Below, in pieces: positions 51,776 to 59,470 of a DNA stretch of 64,000 nucleotides. The notes under the pieces were generated by a model that was not told the DNA's origin, did not search any database, and saw only the letters and a program-made list of their open reading frames with translations. Numbering within the stretch: position 1 is the first letter of the stretch; each line of letters starts with the position of its first letter. The position numbers and the translations under genes were made by a program. Origin of the DNA: Gemmataceae bacterium (GTDB taxonomy: Bacteria; Planctomycetota; Planctomycetia; Gemmatales; Gemmataceae); contig JAHBXO010000001.1 of the NCBI GenBank assembly GCA_019636445.1, positions 1 to 64,000 on the forward strand. The letters are read 5' to 3'.

Positions 51776-52753
51776 ATGCCGTTGCTCGCCGACGCCTGGG
51801 CCGACGTGGTGCGCGTGCCGGAGAACCGCTCCGCCCTGCGTGCCGCCCGCCGACTGGCGCGCGGCGTCGAACGCCACGCGCTCCCCTTCGCGCCGCTCGT
51901 GCTGCACGGCCCCGCCGGCGGGGGCAAGAGCGCGCTCGTCGCCGCGCTCGTCGGGGCCGTCGCCACCGGCGGCCGCACCGCCCGCGCCGTCGCCGCCAAC
52001 GATATCGACCCCCGACCGACCGACGACGACCTCTTCGCGGCCGCGCTGGGCGTCGACCTGCTCGTCGTCGAAGACCTGCAACACCTGCCGGAGCGCGCGG
52101 CCGACTGGCTGCGGCGGCTGCTGGACGGGCGCACGGCGCACCGGCGCGCCACGGTGTTCACGGCGAACGTCGGCCCGGCGGCGCTCGTGCACCTGCCGCG
52201 GCGGCTGACGAGCCGGCTGGTCGCGGGCCTCGTGGTGCCGGTGGAACCGCTCGCGGCGGCGTCGCGGCGGAAGCTGCTGGCGACGATCGCGGCCCGGCGG
52301 GGCGTGCGGCTGGCGCCGGCGACGATCCGCTGGCTCGCGGACCAGCCCACGGGCGGCGGCCTGCGACCGCTGCTCGGGCAGCTCGACACGCTGAAGGCCG
52401 GGCTTCGCGGGCGGGCGGAGCCGATCGACCGCGCTGTCGCCGAACGGCTCTTGGCGACCCGCGGTCCGGCGACCACCAGCCTCGACGCCATCGTGCTGAA
52501 GGTCGCGGCGGCGTTCGACGTGAAACCGAAGGACCTGCGCGGGCCGACGCGCCTGCGGACCGTGATGCTCGCCCGGCAGGTGGCGATGTATCTGGCGCAC
52601 GATGTGGCGAAGTTCTCGCTGCCGGCGGTCGGTCGGGCGTTCGATCGGGATCATTCGACGGTGCTGCACGCGGTGCGGAAGGTGCGGGAGCTGCGGGCCG
52701 AGGATCGGGGCTTCGCGGGAACGGTGCGGCAGATCGCGGAGGAACTGACGTGA
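51776..52753 (+). CDS. dnaA: Chromosomal replication initiator DnaA, short form
   Basis: A 325-residue DnaA with an AAA+ domain III (about 1-230) and DNA-binding domain IV (about 233-325). Walker A is GPAGGGKS (Lys51) and Walker B is VVED (97-100). Domain IV has ARQVAMYLAHD and the signature DHSTVLHAVRKV near 292-303. Canonical DnaA has ~450 residues; here domains I and II (DnaB/DiaA contacts) are absent, and no longer frame is available. dnaN follows, which supports DnaA over a Hda-like paralogue. The start lacks a strong ribosome site. Confidence 0.88.
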   Translation: MPLLADAWADVVRVPENRSALRAARRLARGVERHALPFAPLVLHGPAGGGKSALVAALVGAVATGGRTARAVAANDIDPRPTDDDLFAAALGVDLLVVEDLQHLPERAADWLRRLLDGRTAHRRATVFTANVGPAALVHLPRRLTSRLVAGLVVPVEPLAAASRRKLLATIAARRGVRLAPATIRWLADQPTGGGLRPLLGQLDTLKAGLRGRAEPIDRAVAERLLATRGPATTSLDAIVLKVAAAFDVKPKDLRGPTRLRTVMLARQVAMYLAHDVAKFSLPAVGRAFDRDHSTVLHAVRKVRELRAEDRGFAGTVRQIAEELT

Positions 52754-53131
52754 GCAAGCCTGTGGAAAAGCCGGCGCGCGACGGGCGCGCGTGTGTCCAA
52801 GGCGGACGATCGGCGACGAGGGCGCGGGGTGTGGTTGGCGGACGGCGATCGGCGCGTCATGGCGCGCCGGGCGATGCACAGGCGCGCAACCGGTTTTCCA
52901 CAGGGGCGAACCGGGGTTTATTCCGGAATTCCCACGGAGAAACGCGCTCTGCCGGTTCGAGCATCGACGCGATGCGCCGACGCTTTACTGCCACCACCGG
53001 TTCTTCAAATAAGTAATCGAGAAGAGAGGACCGTCGATGTGAGGAAAAGCCGGGGGAGCGTTTCCTAAATTACCTACTCGACCCAGAACCTTCGAATTCT
53101 CCATTACGACCAGACCACCGGGGAGCCAGCG
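52754..53131. other. Candidate replication origin (oriC)
   Basis: The 378-bp gap between dnaA and dnaN contains two inverted TTTTCCACA-type DnaA boxes (TGTGGAAAA at 52761-52769, TTTTCCACA at 52894-52902). Weaker matches occur, such as cgatgcaca at 52872. The right end (about 52,990-53,110) is AT-richer and could be the unwinding element. No gene is visible. The position between dnaA and dnaN is a common origin site. Confidence 0.5.
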
Positions 53132-54262
53132 ATGAAGTTCCAATGCCCGCGTGAGGCGCTGCTGACCGCCAGCCAGCTTGTCGGGGCCGCCGTGGCGGTG
53201 CGCAGCACCAAGCCGGTTCTCGCCTGCATGAAGGCGGTGGCGCAGGACGATGCGCTGTTCCTGATGGCGACCGACAACGAGATCGGCGTGCGGTACGAGC
53301 TGCGGGGCGTGGAGGTGAAGCGCGCCGGCGCCGCCATCCTGCCGCCGGGCAAGCTCATCTCGATTTTGCGCGAGTCGTCCGACGCGACGGTGAGCCTCGA
53401 CGCGGACGAGAACGGCACGCTGGTGCGCACGGCCGCGGGCCGGTTCAACCTGCCGGGCGGCAACCCGGCCGAGTTCCCGGACATTCCGGCGTTCAACGAC
53501 GACGCGGCGTACCACGAGCTGAACGCCGGCGTGCTGCGGACGATGATCAAGCGGGTGGCGTTCGCCGCGGACAAGACCGAGGCGACGGCGCGCTGGGCGG
53601 TCACGGGCGTGCTGTGGGAGGCGGAGAAGGGGAAGGCGCGGCTGGTCGCCACCGACACGCGGCGGCTGGCGCTGTGCGAGGCGTCGGCCGAGATCCACGG
53701 CAAGAAGGATGCGAAGGACGAGAAGGCGCCGTCGCATCTGGTGCCGCAGAAGGCGATCCAGCTGCTCGACCGCAGCCTGACGGACGACGGCGAACTCATC
53801 CGCGTGGCGCTGAGCGCGAACGAGGCGATGTTTCAGACCGGCCGGGCGCTGATCTGCTCGAAGCTCGTGGAAGGGCGCTTCCCGCCGTACCGGGACATCA
53901 TCCCGAAGAAGCCGGGCGTGACCTTGCAGGTGCCGGTGGCGGATTTCCTGTCGCGCGTCCGTCAGGCGGCGATCATGACCGACGACGAGACGAAGCGCGT
54001 GGAGTTCAAGTTCGAGGCCGGCCAGGTGACGCTGAACGCGCAGGGCGGGGCGGACAACGGCAGCGGCGAGGTGAAGCTGGAGCTGCCGGACTACAAGGGC
54101 GGTGAGGTGGAGATCGCGTTCAACCCGCAGTACCTGATCGACATGCTGCGGGCGGTGGACAACGAGCCGACGTTGAAGCTGGAGATGACCGACGGCCAGA
54201 AGCCGGCGGTGTTCCGGCTGGGCGAGGATTATCTGTACCTGGTCATGCCGCTGACGGGTTGA
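53132..54262 (+). CDS. dnaN: DNA polymerase III sliding clamp (beta)
   Basis: A 376-residue beta clamp with three topologically similar domains of about 120 residues. It starts MKFQCPREALLTASQLV, contains LRTMIKRVAFAADKTE and LVATDTRRLAL near 178, and ends YLYLVMPLTG, the usual C terminus. GGGGAG precedes the ATG. It forms a ring that holds polymerase and other enzymes on DNA. A DciA-like gene follows after 13 bases, with a recF gene missing from the usual place. Confidence 0.96.
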   Translation: MKFQCPREALLTASQLVGAAVAVRSTKPVLACMKAVAQDDALFLMATDNEIGVRYELRGVEVKRAGAAILPPGKLISILRESSDATVSLDADENGTLVRTAAGRFNLPGGNPAEFPDIPAFNDDAAYHELNAGVLRTMIKRVAFAADKTEATARWAVTGVLWEAEKGKARLVATDTRRLALCEASAEIHGKKDAKDEKAPSHLVPQKAIQLLDRSLTDDGELIRVALSANEAMFQTGRALICSKLVEGRFPPYRDIIPKKPGVTLQVPVADFLSRVRQAAIMTDDETKRVEFKFEAGQVTLNAQGGADNGSGEVKLELPDYKGGEVEIAFNPQYLIDMLRAVDNEPTLKLEMTDGQKPAVFRLGEDYLYLVMPLTG

Positions 54263-54275
54263 TTCGGGGTGATCG

Positions 54276-54581
54276 ATGGCCGAAGGCAAAGGACCGGAGA
54301 ACCTGAGCGACATCTTGTCGAAGCTCTTCGCCGCGCGCGGCTGGGGGCGGAAGACGGAGCGCGTGCGCCTGGAGGACGCGTGGAGCGCGGCTTCGGGCGA
54401 GCTGGCGAGCCAGACGCGCGTGGTGGCGATGCGCCGCGGCGTGCTGGAGATCGAGGTGAAGGGGGCGGTGCTGTTGCAGGAGTGCGCCCAGTTCCGCAAG
54501 CGGGCGCTCCTGGCCGCGCTGCGTCAGCAGATGCCCGGCACGACCGTGACCGACCTGAAGTTCAAGGCCGGCGCGTGGTAA
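54276..54581 (+). CDS. DUF721/DciA-like protein
   Basis: A 101-residue protein of the DUF721/DciA family, which is often found beside dnaN and recF and in some bacteria loads the replicative helicase. Visible features are ENLSDILSKLFAARGWGRK, WSAASGELASQTRVVAMRRGVLEIEVKG (in part LEIEVKG) and the ending VTDLKFKAG. Linkage to dnaA and dnaN supports a role in replication start. It is cotranscribed with dnaN. Confidence 0.82.
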   Translation: MAEGKGPENLSDILSKLFAARGWGRKTERVRLEDAWSAASGELASQTRVVAMRRGVLEIEVKGAVLLQECAQFRKRALLAALRQQMPGTTVTDLKFKAGAW

Positions 54582-54615
54582 GATTGTAGAGTTGCGAGGC
54601 GGAGGTAAACGAGCG

Positions 54616-54936
54616 ATGAACTTTCAACAAGAAATCTCGATGGGCGGAACGTTGAGATCCGACGGGACATTGCAATTGGACGAGAAGCCGGATTTACAAC
54701 CGGGCCGTATCACCGTCGTACTGCGACCGAAAGCCGAGACGCGGGCGCCGAACGACGATTCGTTCTGGCAGCGGATGCAAGCCATGTGGGACATTCCGAT
54801 TTTGGCATCCGATAACGGGGAATCGTCCTTGGCGGAGGTTCGGAAACTGCGGTCGGAATGGGGCGGATGCCAGGAAGGCTTGGAACGGCTTTCGGATGAG
54901 TGCCGAACCGGCCCGTCCGAGGAACCCAAACGGTGA
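54616..54936 (+). CDS. Antitoxin of second VapBC-type pair
   Basis: A 106-residue acidic protein with an N-terminal beta-type segment (ISMGGTLRSDGTLQLDEKP) followed by a charged, probably disordered, toxin-binding tail. GGAGG lies 10 bases before ATG 54616. The stop overlaps the toxin start (GTGA). It resembles the small antitoxins partnered with PIN toxins, though not closely the first antitoxin in this window. It has been inserted between the replication genes and gyrB. Confidence 0.7.
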   Translation: MNFQQEISMGGTLRSDGTLQLDEKPDLQPGRITVVLRPKAETRAPNDDSFWQRMQAMWDIPILASDNGESSLAEVRKLRSEWGGCQEGLERLSDECRTGPSEEPKR

Positions 54937-55334
54937 CGATCTACCTCGATACGAATTGCATCATTTATTTCGTGGAGAACCATCCGGTTTGGTGTCCGAA
55001 AGTGACGGCTCGGATCGTCGCATTTCGGGCCGCGGGTGACGGGATCGCGGTGGGCGACCTGGCTCGGTCCGAATGCCTCGTGATACCGTTTCGGAACAAG
55101 GATGCCGGCTTGGAGTCCCGCTATCGTGCCTTCTTCGGCGACTCGGATATTCGAGGATTGTCGATCTCCGTTGACGCGTGCGAACGTGCGGCGCGTCTCC
55201 GGGCCGACTATTCGCTCAAGCTGCCCGACGCTCTCCACCTGGCGACCGCGATCGAACACGGTTGCGGTCTGTTTCTGACGGCCGACGCGCAATTGGCTCG
55301 ATGTCCGGAGATCGCGGTCGAGGTCCTAGTGTGA
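54933..55334 (+). CDS. vapC: PIN-domain toxin (VapC), second copy
   Basis: A 133-residue PIN ribonuclease. The acidic active-site set is Asp6 (YLDTN), Glu47 (RSECLV), Asp99 (LPDALHLATA) and Asp118 (LTADAQL). Start GTG 54933 overlaps the antitoxin stop by four bases. It is more canonical than the toxin at 2890. It is probably cotranscribed with its antitoxin and possibly with the dnaN operon upstream. Confidence 0.88.
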   Translation: MTIYLDTNCIIYFVENHPVWCPKVTARIVAFRAAGDGIAVGDLARSECLVIPFRNKDAGLESRYRAFFGDSDIRGLSISVDACERAARLRADYSLKLPDALHLATAIEHGCGLFLTADAQLARCPEIAVEVLV

Positions 55335-55339
55335 TGGAC

Positions 55340-55361
55340 GGAGTCTTTGGAGCCGAGCGCG
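55340..55361 (-). repeat. Dispersed repeat, short inverted copy 3
   Basis: ggagtctttggagccgagcg is the reverse complement, with one change, of the core of the 39-bp repeat at 2148 and 12386. It begins 6 bases after the second vapC stop. Confidence 0.65.
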
Positions 55362-55459
55362 GAGGAACGCGAGAAGGAATGAATCAATGTGATCCGTGCA
55401 CCGGCTCATCAGTATTCGATCATTGCAAAATAGAAACCCGAAAGGACGCACGCGCAACC

Positions 55460-57958
55460 ATGAGCACCGAACAGCAACTGGCGAACGTCGGCTACAACGA
55501 AGACAACATGAAGACCCTGAAGGATGCCGCCCACATCCGACAGAACCCCGGCATGTATGTCGGCAACACCTCCACGGCCGGGCTGCACCACCTCGTGTAT
55601 GAGATCGTCTACAACTCCGTCGACGAGGCGCTCGCCGGATACTGCAAGCTCATCAAGGTCACGCTCCACGTCGACGGCTCCGTCACCGTCGCCGACGACG
55701 GCCGCGGCATCCCCGTCGGCGTCAAGGCCGACACCGGCAAGTCCACCCTCGAAGAAGCCCTCACCATCGCCGGCACCTCCGGCAAGTTCGACAACGCCGC
55801 CTACCGCGTCTCCGCCGGCCTCCACGGCATGGGCGCCAAGGCCATGAACGCCCTCTCCGAATGGTGCGAGGCCGAAGTCCGCCGCGACGGCCGCGTCTGG
55901 CAGATGGAATTCGAAAAGGGCTACGCCACCGGACCGCTCCAGAACCTCGGCCCCGCGCCCGACGGCGCCACCGGCACCTCCATCACCTTCAAGCCCGACC
56001 CCGAACTCTTCGGCGACCTCACCTTCTCCTACGACATCCTCGCCGACCGCTTCCGCGAGATCGCCTACCTCAACCGCGGCCTGCACATCGCCCTCGTCGA
56101 CGAGATCGCCAACCGCAAGGAAGACTTCCGCTACGAGGGCGGCATCGCCGAGTTCGTCGCCTACCTCAACACCGGCGAGACGCCCGAACACGCGCCCGTC
56201 TACTTCCAGAAGGACGTCGACGGCATTCTCGTCGAGATCGCGCTCCAATACACCCGCCGCGAAGACACCATCGAACGCTGCTACACCAACAACGCCTTCA
56301 ACCCCGACGGCGGCACGCACAAGTCCGGCTACCGCGCCGGCCTCACCCGCGCCATCACCAACTACGGCAAGAAGGAGAACCAGTTCAAGGACGGCCTCGA
56401 ACTCAAGGGCGAAGACTTCCGCTTCGGACTCACCGCCGTCGTCAGCATCGGCCACCCCGACCCGCTCTTCGAATCGCAGACCAAGGTGAAGCTCAACAAC
56501 CCCGAGGTCGAGGGGATCGTGTCGAGCGTGCTCTACGAGGCGATGAACGAGTACCTGGAGAAGAACCCGACCGACGGCAAGCGCATCTGCAAGCTCGTGT
56601 CGCTGGCGGCCGAGGCGCGCGTCGCCGCGAAGAAGGCGCGGGATGCGCTCATCGACCGCAAGAAGCTGCTCGGCGGCGGTGGCCTGCCCGGCAAGCTGAT
56701 GGACTGCTCCACCCGCGAGCGCGACAAGAGCGAACTGTTCCTCGTGGAAGGGGACTCCGCCGGCGGCTCGGCGGAGAGCGGGCGCGACCGCGTCTTCCAG
56801 GCCGTGCTCCCCTTGCGCGGCAAGGTCTTGAATGTGGAACGCGCCAAGATGGAGAAGCTCCTCAAGAACGAGGAGATCGCGTCGCTCATCGCCGCCGTCG
56901 GCGTGGACATCGGCAACGCCGAGGACGTCGCGAAACTGCGCTACGGCAAGATCGTCATCCTCACCGACGCCGACGTCGACGGCCAGCACATCCGCACGCT
57001 GCTGCTCACCTTCTTCTTCCGCCAGATGCGCAAACTCATCGAGGACGGCAACGTCTTCGTCGCCCGCCCGCCGCTCTACAAGGTGACGCAGAAGAAGGAG
57101 GTCCGCTTCGTTCCCACGCGCGAGGCGATGTCCGTCGAGCTGATGACCCGCGGCCTCGCCGGCACGCGCATCGTCATCCAGAAGACCGACACGCCGAAGG
57201 AGCTGACCGGCGACGCCCTGAAACAGCTCTTCCCGCTCATCGAGGACGTCGTCGAGGGGGCGGTCACGCTCGAGCGCCGCGGGCACTCGCTCGCCGCGTT
57301 CCTGAAGCGCTTCGACACCGCGAAGGGCGGCCTGCCGCAGTTCCACGTGCGCTTGGGCGGGAAGGAGCACTACTTCCACACGCAGGAGGAAGTGGAGGCG
57401 TTCCGCGTCGAGCAGTCGGCGAAGCTCGGCAAGGATCTGGCGGTCAGCGAGGGCCTCGGCGGCGTGGCGGCGGTGGGTCCGGACGGCAAGCCGCTCGCGG
57501 AGGAGGCGACGCGCTTCAGCGTGGACGAATGGCACGAAGTGAAGGCGATGAACAAGGCGATCGCGAAATTGAGCGAGGCGGGGTTCGACGAGAAGGACCT
57601 GATGCCGCAGCCGCGGATCGCCGGCCGCGAGCCGAAGCCGCGCTTCAAGCTGGTGCACGGCGAGGTGGAGCGCGACCTCGAACACCTGCGCGAGTTGGCG
57701 GCCGAAGTGCGCAAGCTGGGCGAGAAGGGGATGACGATCACGCGGTTCAAGGGGCTGGGCGAAATGGACCCGGAGGAGCTGTGGGACACGACGCTGGACC
57801 CGACGCGGCGGACGCTGTTGCGCGTGACGATGGCGGACGCGCTGGCGGCGGAGAGGATGTTCCGCACGCTGATGGGCGAGGAGGTGGAGGGCCGCCGCGA
57901 GTTCATCCTGCGCCACCGCATCGACGACCCCGACGCGATCGACTACGGCGGGGCGTGA
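55460..57958 (+). CDS. gyrB: DNA gyrase subunit B
   Basis: An 832-residue type IIA topoisomerase ATPase subunit. The GHKL ATPase has catalytic Glu48 and Asn52, ADDGRGIP near 78-85, and SAGLHGMGAKAMNALS near 118-133 (shown in part GLHGMGAKAMNALS). The TOPRIM part has FLVEGDSAGGSA and LTDADVDGQHIRTLLL, and the C terminus has TRFKGLGEMDPEELWDTT. Position 51 is Tyr where E. coli GyrB has Asp45. Length is like the long GyrB form. It supercoils DNA with GyrA, which is not in the window. Assignment to gyrB over parE rests on the dnaA-dnaN neighbourhood. Confidence 0.9.
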   Translation: MSTEQQLANVGYNEDNMKTLKDAAHIRQNPGMYVGNTSTAGLHHLVYEIVYNSVDEALAGYCKLIKVTLHVDGSVTVADDGRGIPVGVKADTGKSTLEEALTIAGTSGKFDNAAYRVSAGLHGMGAKAMNALSEWCEAEVRRDGRVWQMEFEKGYATGPLQNLGPAPDGATGTSITFKPDPELFGDLTFSYDILADRFREIAYLNRGLHIALVDEIANRKEDFRYEGGIAEFVAYLNTGETPEHAPVYFQKDVDGILVEIALQYTRREDTIERCYTNNAFNPDGGTHKSGYRAGLTRAITNYGKKENQFKDGLELKGEDFRFGLTAVVSIGHPDPLFESQTKVKLNNPEVEGIVSSVLYEAMNEYLEKNPTDGKRICKLVSLAAEARVAAKKARDALIDRKKLLGGGGLPGKLMDCSTRERDKSELFLVEGDSAGGSAESGRDRVFQAVLPLRGKVLNVERAKMEKLLKNEEIASLIAAVGVDIGNAEDVAKLRYGKIVILTDADVDGQHIRTLLLTFFFRQMRKLIEDGNVFVARPPLYKVTQKKEVRFVPTREAMSVELMTRGLAGTRIVIQKTDTPKELTGDALKQLFPLIEDVVEGAVTLERRGHSLAAFLKRFDTAKGGLPQFHVRLGGKEHYFHTQEEVEAFRVEQSAKLGKDLAVSEGLGGVAAVGPDGKPLAEEATRFSVDEWHEVKAMNKAIAKLSEAGFDEKDLMPQPRIAGREPKPRFKLVHGEVERDLEHLRELAAEVRKLGEKGMTITRFKGLGEMDPEELWDTTLDPTRRTLLRVTMADALAAERMFRTLMGEEVEGRREFILRHRIDDPDAIDYGGA

Positions 57959-57971
57959 GCGGCGCGGTATG

Positions 57972-58573
57972 ATTGAGGTGGTTCGTGTCGCAGCCTTTCA
58001 GGCTGCGGTTGGTTGCGGTCGCGGACCCCGGGCGTTGCCCTGGGCTAAGCACTCCCAGTCCTTCGGACTGAAGAGTGACGGGCGGTTGGTTGCGGTCGCG
58101 GACCCCGGGCGTTGCCCTGGGCTAAGCACTCCCAGTCCTTCGGACTGAAGAGTGAGGGCGGGCGGGTGGTTGCGGTCGCGGACCCAGGGCGTTGCCCTGG
58201 GCTAAGCACTCCCAGTCCTTCGGACTGAAGAGTGACGGGCGGTTGTTTGCGGTCGCGGACCCAGGGCGTTGCCCTGGGCTAAGCACTCCCAGACCTTCGG
58301 ACTGAAGAGTGATGGGCGGTTGGTTGCGGTCGCGGACCCCGGGCGTTGCCCGGGGCTAAGCACTCTCAGTCCTTCGGCCTGAAGAGTGAGGGCGGGCGGG
58401 TGGTTGGGGTCGCGGACCCAGGGCGTTACCCTGGGCTAAGCACTCCCAGTCCTTCGGCCTGAAGACTGAAGACTGAAGACTGAAGACTGAAGACGGGTGG
58501 TTGGGGTCGCGGACCCAGGGCGTTGCCCTGGGCTAAGCACTCTCAGGCCTTCGGCCTGAAGAGTGACGGGCGG
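57972..58573 (+). repeat. Palindromic tandem repeat array, seven units
   Basis: A leader with the hairpin gcagcctttcaggctgc precedes seven head-to-tail units starting at about 58011, 58088, 58168, 58245, 58322, 58402 and 58499. Spacing is 77-80 bases (97 for the sixth unit). Each unit carries the hairpin cccagggcgttgccctggg and a caggccttcggcctg-type hairpin. The sixth unit is extended by tgaagac tandem copies (58466-58494). No spacer variety of CRISPR type is present. Confidence 0.9.
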
Positions 58574-58643
58574 ATGAAGGAATTGGTCGAGAAATCCGTA
58601 ACGTGCCGACATCGGAGCACGAAAAGACCGCATGTGCGGGAAC

Positions 58644-59300
58644 GTCTTCAGGCCGAAGGCCTGGGAGTGCTTAGCCCAGGGCAACGCCCTGGGTTCGCGA
58701 CTCCAACCACCCGCAGCCTGAAAGGCTGCGACACGAGAGCGCTGGAACCGATCCATGCCGCAATCCCTCTCGCGAATCCTGGTCCACCTCGTCTTCAGCA
58801 CGAAGAACCGCGAACCGCTTATCGAACCCGACAAACAAGCCCGGACCTTCTCCTATCTCGCCGGAACGCTCAACGGCCTCCAATGCCCACCCGTAATCGT
58901 GGGGGGAATGCCGGATCACGTTCATCTGATGTTCGGATTGGCCAAGACCTTGTCGGTCAGCAAGGTCGTCGAGGAGTTGAAGAAGGAATCGTCGAAATGG
59001 GCGAAGCTCCACGTTCACCCGGCCTTCTACTGGCAGAGCGGATACGGTGCCTTCTCGGTCAGCCCGTCGGGGTTGGACGGCGTGCGGCAGTACATCGAAG
59101 CACAGGCCGAGCACCATCGGGTGCGAACGTTTCAGGATGAATTCCGGGAATTGTTGCGCCGTCATGATGTTGAGTGGGACGAGCGGTATGTCTGGGATTG
59201 AGGTGGTTCGTGTCGCAGCCTTTCAGGCTGCGGGTGGTTGGAGTCGCGAACCCAGGGCGTTGCCCTGGGCTAAACACTCCCAGGCCTTCGGCCTGAAGAC
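58644..59300 (+). mobile_element. Second RAYT unit with inverted REP-like flanks
   Basis: 58644-58736 is an inverted copy and 59197-59300 a direct copy of the array unit, enclosing the transposase gene. Both include gcagcctttcaggctgc, cccagggcgttgccctggg and caggccttcggcctg. The sequence 58574-58643 between the array and the left flank is unique and shows no gene. Confidence 0.85.
58755..59201 (+). CDS. REP-associated (Y1/IS200-like) transposase, second copy
   Basis: A 148-residue paralogue of the transposase at 49665. HUH is HVH (His55, His57) in GMPDHVHLMF and the likely nucleophile is Tyr113 in QYIEAQAEHH. WQSGYGAFSVS and the ending DERYVWD are conserved. The two proteins share about half their residues, so they are separate lineages and not a recent duplication. 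The gene is flanked by inverted palindromic repeats identical in type to the seven-unit array just upstream, which makes this transposase the likely maker of that array. Confidence 0.88.
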   Translation: MPQSLSRILVHLVFSTKNREPLIEPDKQARTFSYLAGTLNGLQCPPVIVGGMPDHVHLMFGLAKTLSVSKVVEELKKESSKWAKLHVHPAFYWQSGYGAFSVSPSGLDGVRQYIEAQAEHHRVRTFQDEFRELLRRHDVEWDERYVWD

Positions 59301-59470
59301 CGAAGACCGAGACCGAACGACGCGGTTCGATCCGGCATTTCTGAAAGTGCCCTGACCCTTCGGGCGAACCGATCGAACCGGATCGCCCGCGGCGGTGTCC
59401 GCGCCGCGCGTCCGCCCGTAGATCGTTTCAGGGAAACGTCTCGCCCGTCGGTACGCCCGAGGAGCTTGTC

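Noticed and set aside
52750..53016. A basic 88-codon frame directly after dnaA.
   Set aside because: It runs through the candidate origin, has an Arg/Gly-rich random look, and several other frames there are equally open because of the high GC content.
57972..58573. The seven-unit array as a CRISPR array.
   Set aside because: The units follow each other directly with no variable spacers, are palindromic over most of their length, and no cas gene is nearby.
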